Of a stretch of 64,000 nt of DNA, positions 63,330 through 64,000 are shown one piece after another. Each line of letters begins with the position of its first letter. Position 1 is the first letter of the stretch. The position numbers and the translations under genes are program-made. The notes beneath the pieces were generated by a model, which ran no database searches, was not told where the DNA came from, and worked only from the letters and a program-made list of their open reading frames with translations. The stretch comes from Coccinella septempunctata (taxonomy: Eukaryota; Arthropoda; Insecta; Coleoptera; Coccinellidae), in NCBI RefSeq assembly GCF_907165205.1, contig NC_058192.1, forward strand, positions 35,802,001 through 35,866,000. The letters run 5' to 3'.

Positions 63330-64000
63330 ACCAAATCCTACTCTAACGTCCCCGAAGGCATGTGTCGCGTGCCCCCTGGGTATATGGTATGCAAACTAGA
63401 GAGGGTGAAAGGGCGAAATCTCGGCGCCCTATAAATAACTGAGACCCACCAGCTAAGGTATGGAAACCCCGACAGAAGAGTCTCTAGTCCTCCTGGGAGG
63501 GGGTTGGGTTGTCAGGCTGGTTCCCTGTCACCCGGAAAAATACTAAACTTACTAAAAAGCCAAATCGAAGCCTCGGAATGGATGGATATCACAGGAAACG
63601 AATTAAGAACGGAAAAAGGACAACGAGTTTCGGAACATGGAACACATGGAATAAGTGGAAAGACTGATGAGATCGCAGCCACAATGGAGAAGCATGGCGA
63701 TGATGTGGTGGCCCTAACTGAAACCAAAAATAAAGGGCAAGGAACAGAGAAGATTGGAGATCACATACACATCTTTAGCGGAGTCCCCAAACATGAAAGA
63801 GCCACAAGAGGAGTGTCATTGATGGTTCATAAGAGACATTTGAGTATGCTGGGAGGCCATTGATGAGAACCTTATTCGCTTGAATGTGAATATCTTGCAA
63901 AGGGACCTCGCAATCATTGGGGTATATGCTATATCTGATGACGAGTCTTTGTCAAGAAAAGAAGAATTCTACAACAAACTGAATTCTGTCGTACAAGGTG
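63330..64000 (+). pseudogene. RTE-type retrotransposon, 5' UTR and endonuclease start, runs off window
   Basis: The upstream part (GGTCTCTAGTCCTCCTGGGA-like, GTCACCCGGAAAAATAC) fits the 5' region of insect RTE elements. The frame 63504-63863 then reads GKTDEIAATMEKHGDDVVAL, TETKNKGQGTEKIGDHIHIF, SGVPKHERATRGVSLMVHKR: the first endonuclease blocks with the catalytic Glu of TETK. A frameshift near 63855 shifts it to AIDENLIRLNVNILQRDLAI, IGVYAISDDESLSRKEEF, which continues to the window edge. Confidence 0.75.

Noticed and set aside
63290..63330. GGGTTCGAGGAATCGAAC as the T-arm of a tRNA gene
   Set aside because: No acceptor, D-arm or anticodon arm can be placed around it.

Overview
This window looks like a piece of an insect nuclear genome, possibly a beetle, though the order is only a guess. 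It is AT-rich. Almost every recognisable reading frame belongs to a transposable element, and most are broken. I see no operon structure, tRNA, rRNA or CRISPR array. The only hint of an ordinary host gene is a possible exon near 24.26-24.38 kb on the minus strand.

Layout. 0-2.6 kb: a minus-strand BEL/Pao LTR element with one LTR, a leader made of about 70-bp tandem repeats, and a rearranged pol piece. 3.1-8.9 kb: foldback elements, LTR and integrase remnants, and two Harbinger-like MITEs (8032-8217, 8489-8896). 8.9-20.7 kb: a block of non-LTR retrotransposons made of a dead CR1/Jockey-group copy, a second element (A, plus strand) split by a nearly intact minus-strand element (B), a scrap of an R4/Dong-like 3' end inside B's TAA tail, then a longer dead R4/Dong-like copy. 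21-23.5 kb: a 1.33-kb long-TIR element, a partial foldback relative and a MITE. 24-27 kb: the possible host exon, a Harbinger transposase fragment, and an intact mariner inserted in an RTE-like fragment.

28-37.4 kb: split endonuclease fragments, an LTR/PBS-like region, a Tc1-like fragment, tandem repeats, a dead minus-strand CR1/Jockey-group element, and a hAT element with an exact 8-bp target duplication that carries five 176-bp repeats. 39-41.5 kb: an LTR-retrotransposon 5' end with three repeated stem-loops, then a rosa-like (DD41D) mariner transposase whose frame is restored by two short GT-AG introns. 44.7-51 kb: a three-level nest of a foldback MITE, a hAT element and a Harbinger MITE, followed by further TIR elements. 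51.3-57.5 kb: a foldback element split by a nearly complete I-group retrotransposon with RNase H, followed by a four-copy array of a palindromic MITE.

57.4-64 kb: a gypsy-type integrase scrap; a Penelope-like element carrying a hammerhead-like motif and split by a 995-bp foldback; a 2.9-kb Foldback/Mutator-like element with a 9-bp target duplication, arms of 141-bp tandem units and a pogo-like MITE inserted in it; and the start of an RTE retrotransposon that runs off the window.

The genes form no pathway. What the window records is an insertion history: at least seven nests can be ordered because the target duplications or the restored reading frames of the host element are still readable. 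The observations most worth a second look are the intron-bearing rosa-like mariner, the Foldback/Mutator-like element built from a frame-preserving 141-bp unit, the hammerhead-like motif with stem covariation, the three stem-loops in the LTR leader, and the R4/Dong scrap inside a TAA tail.
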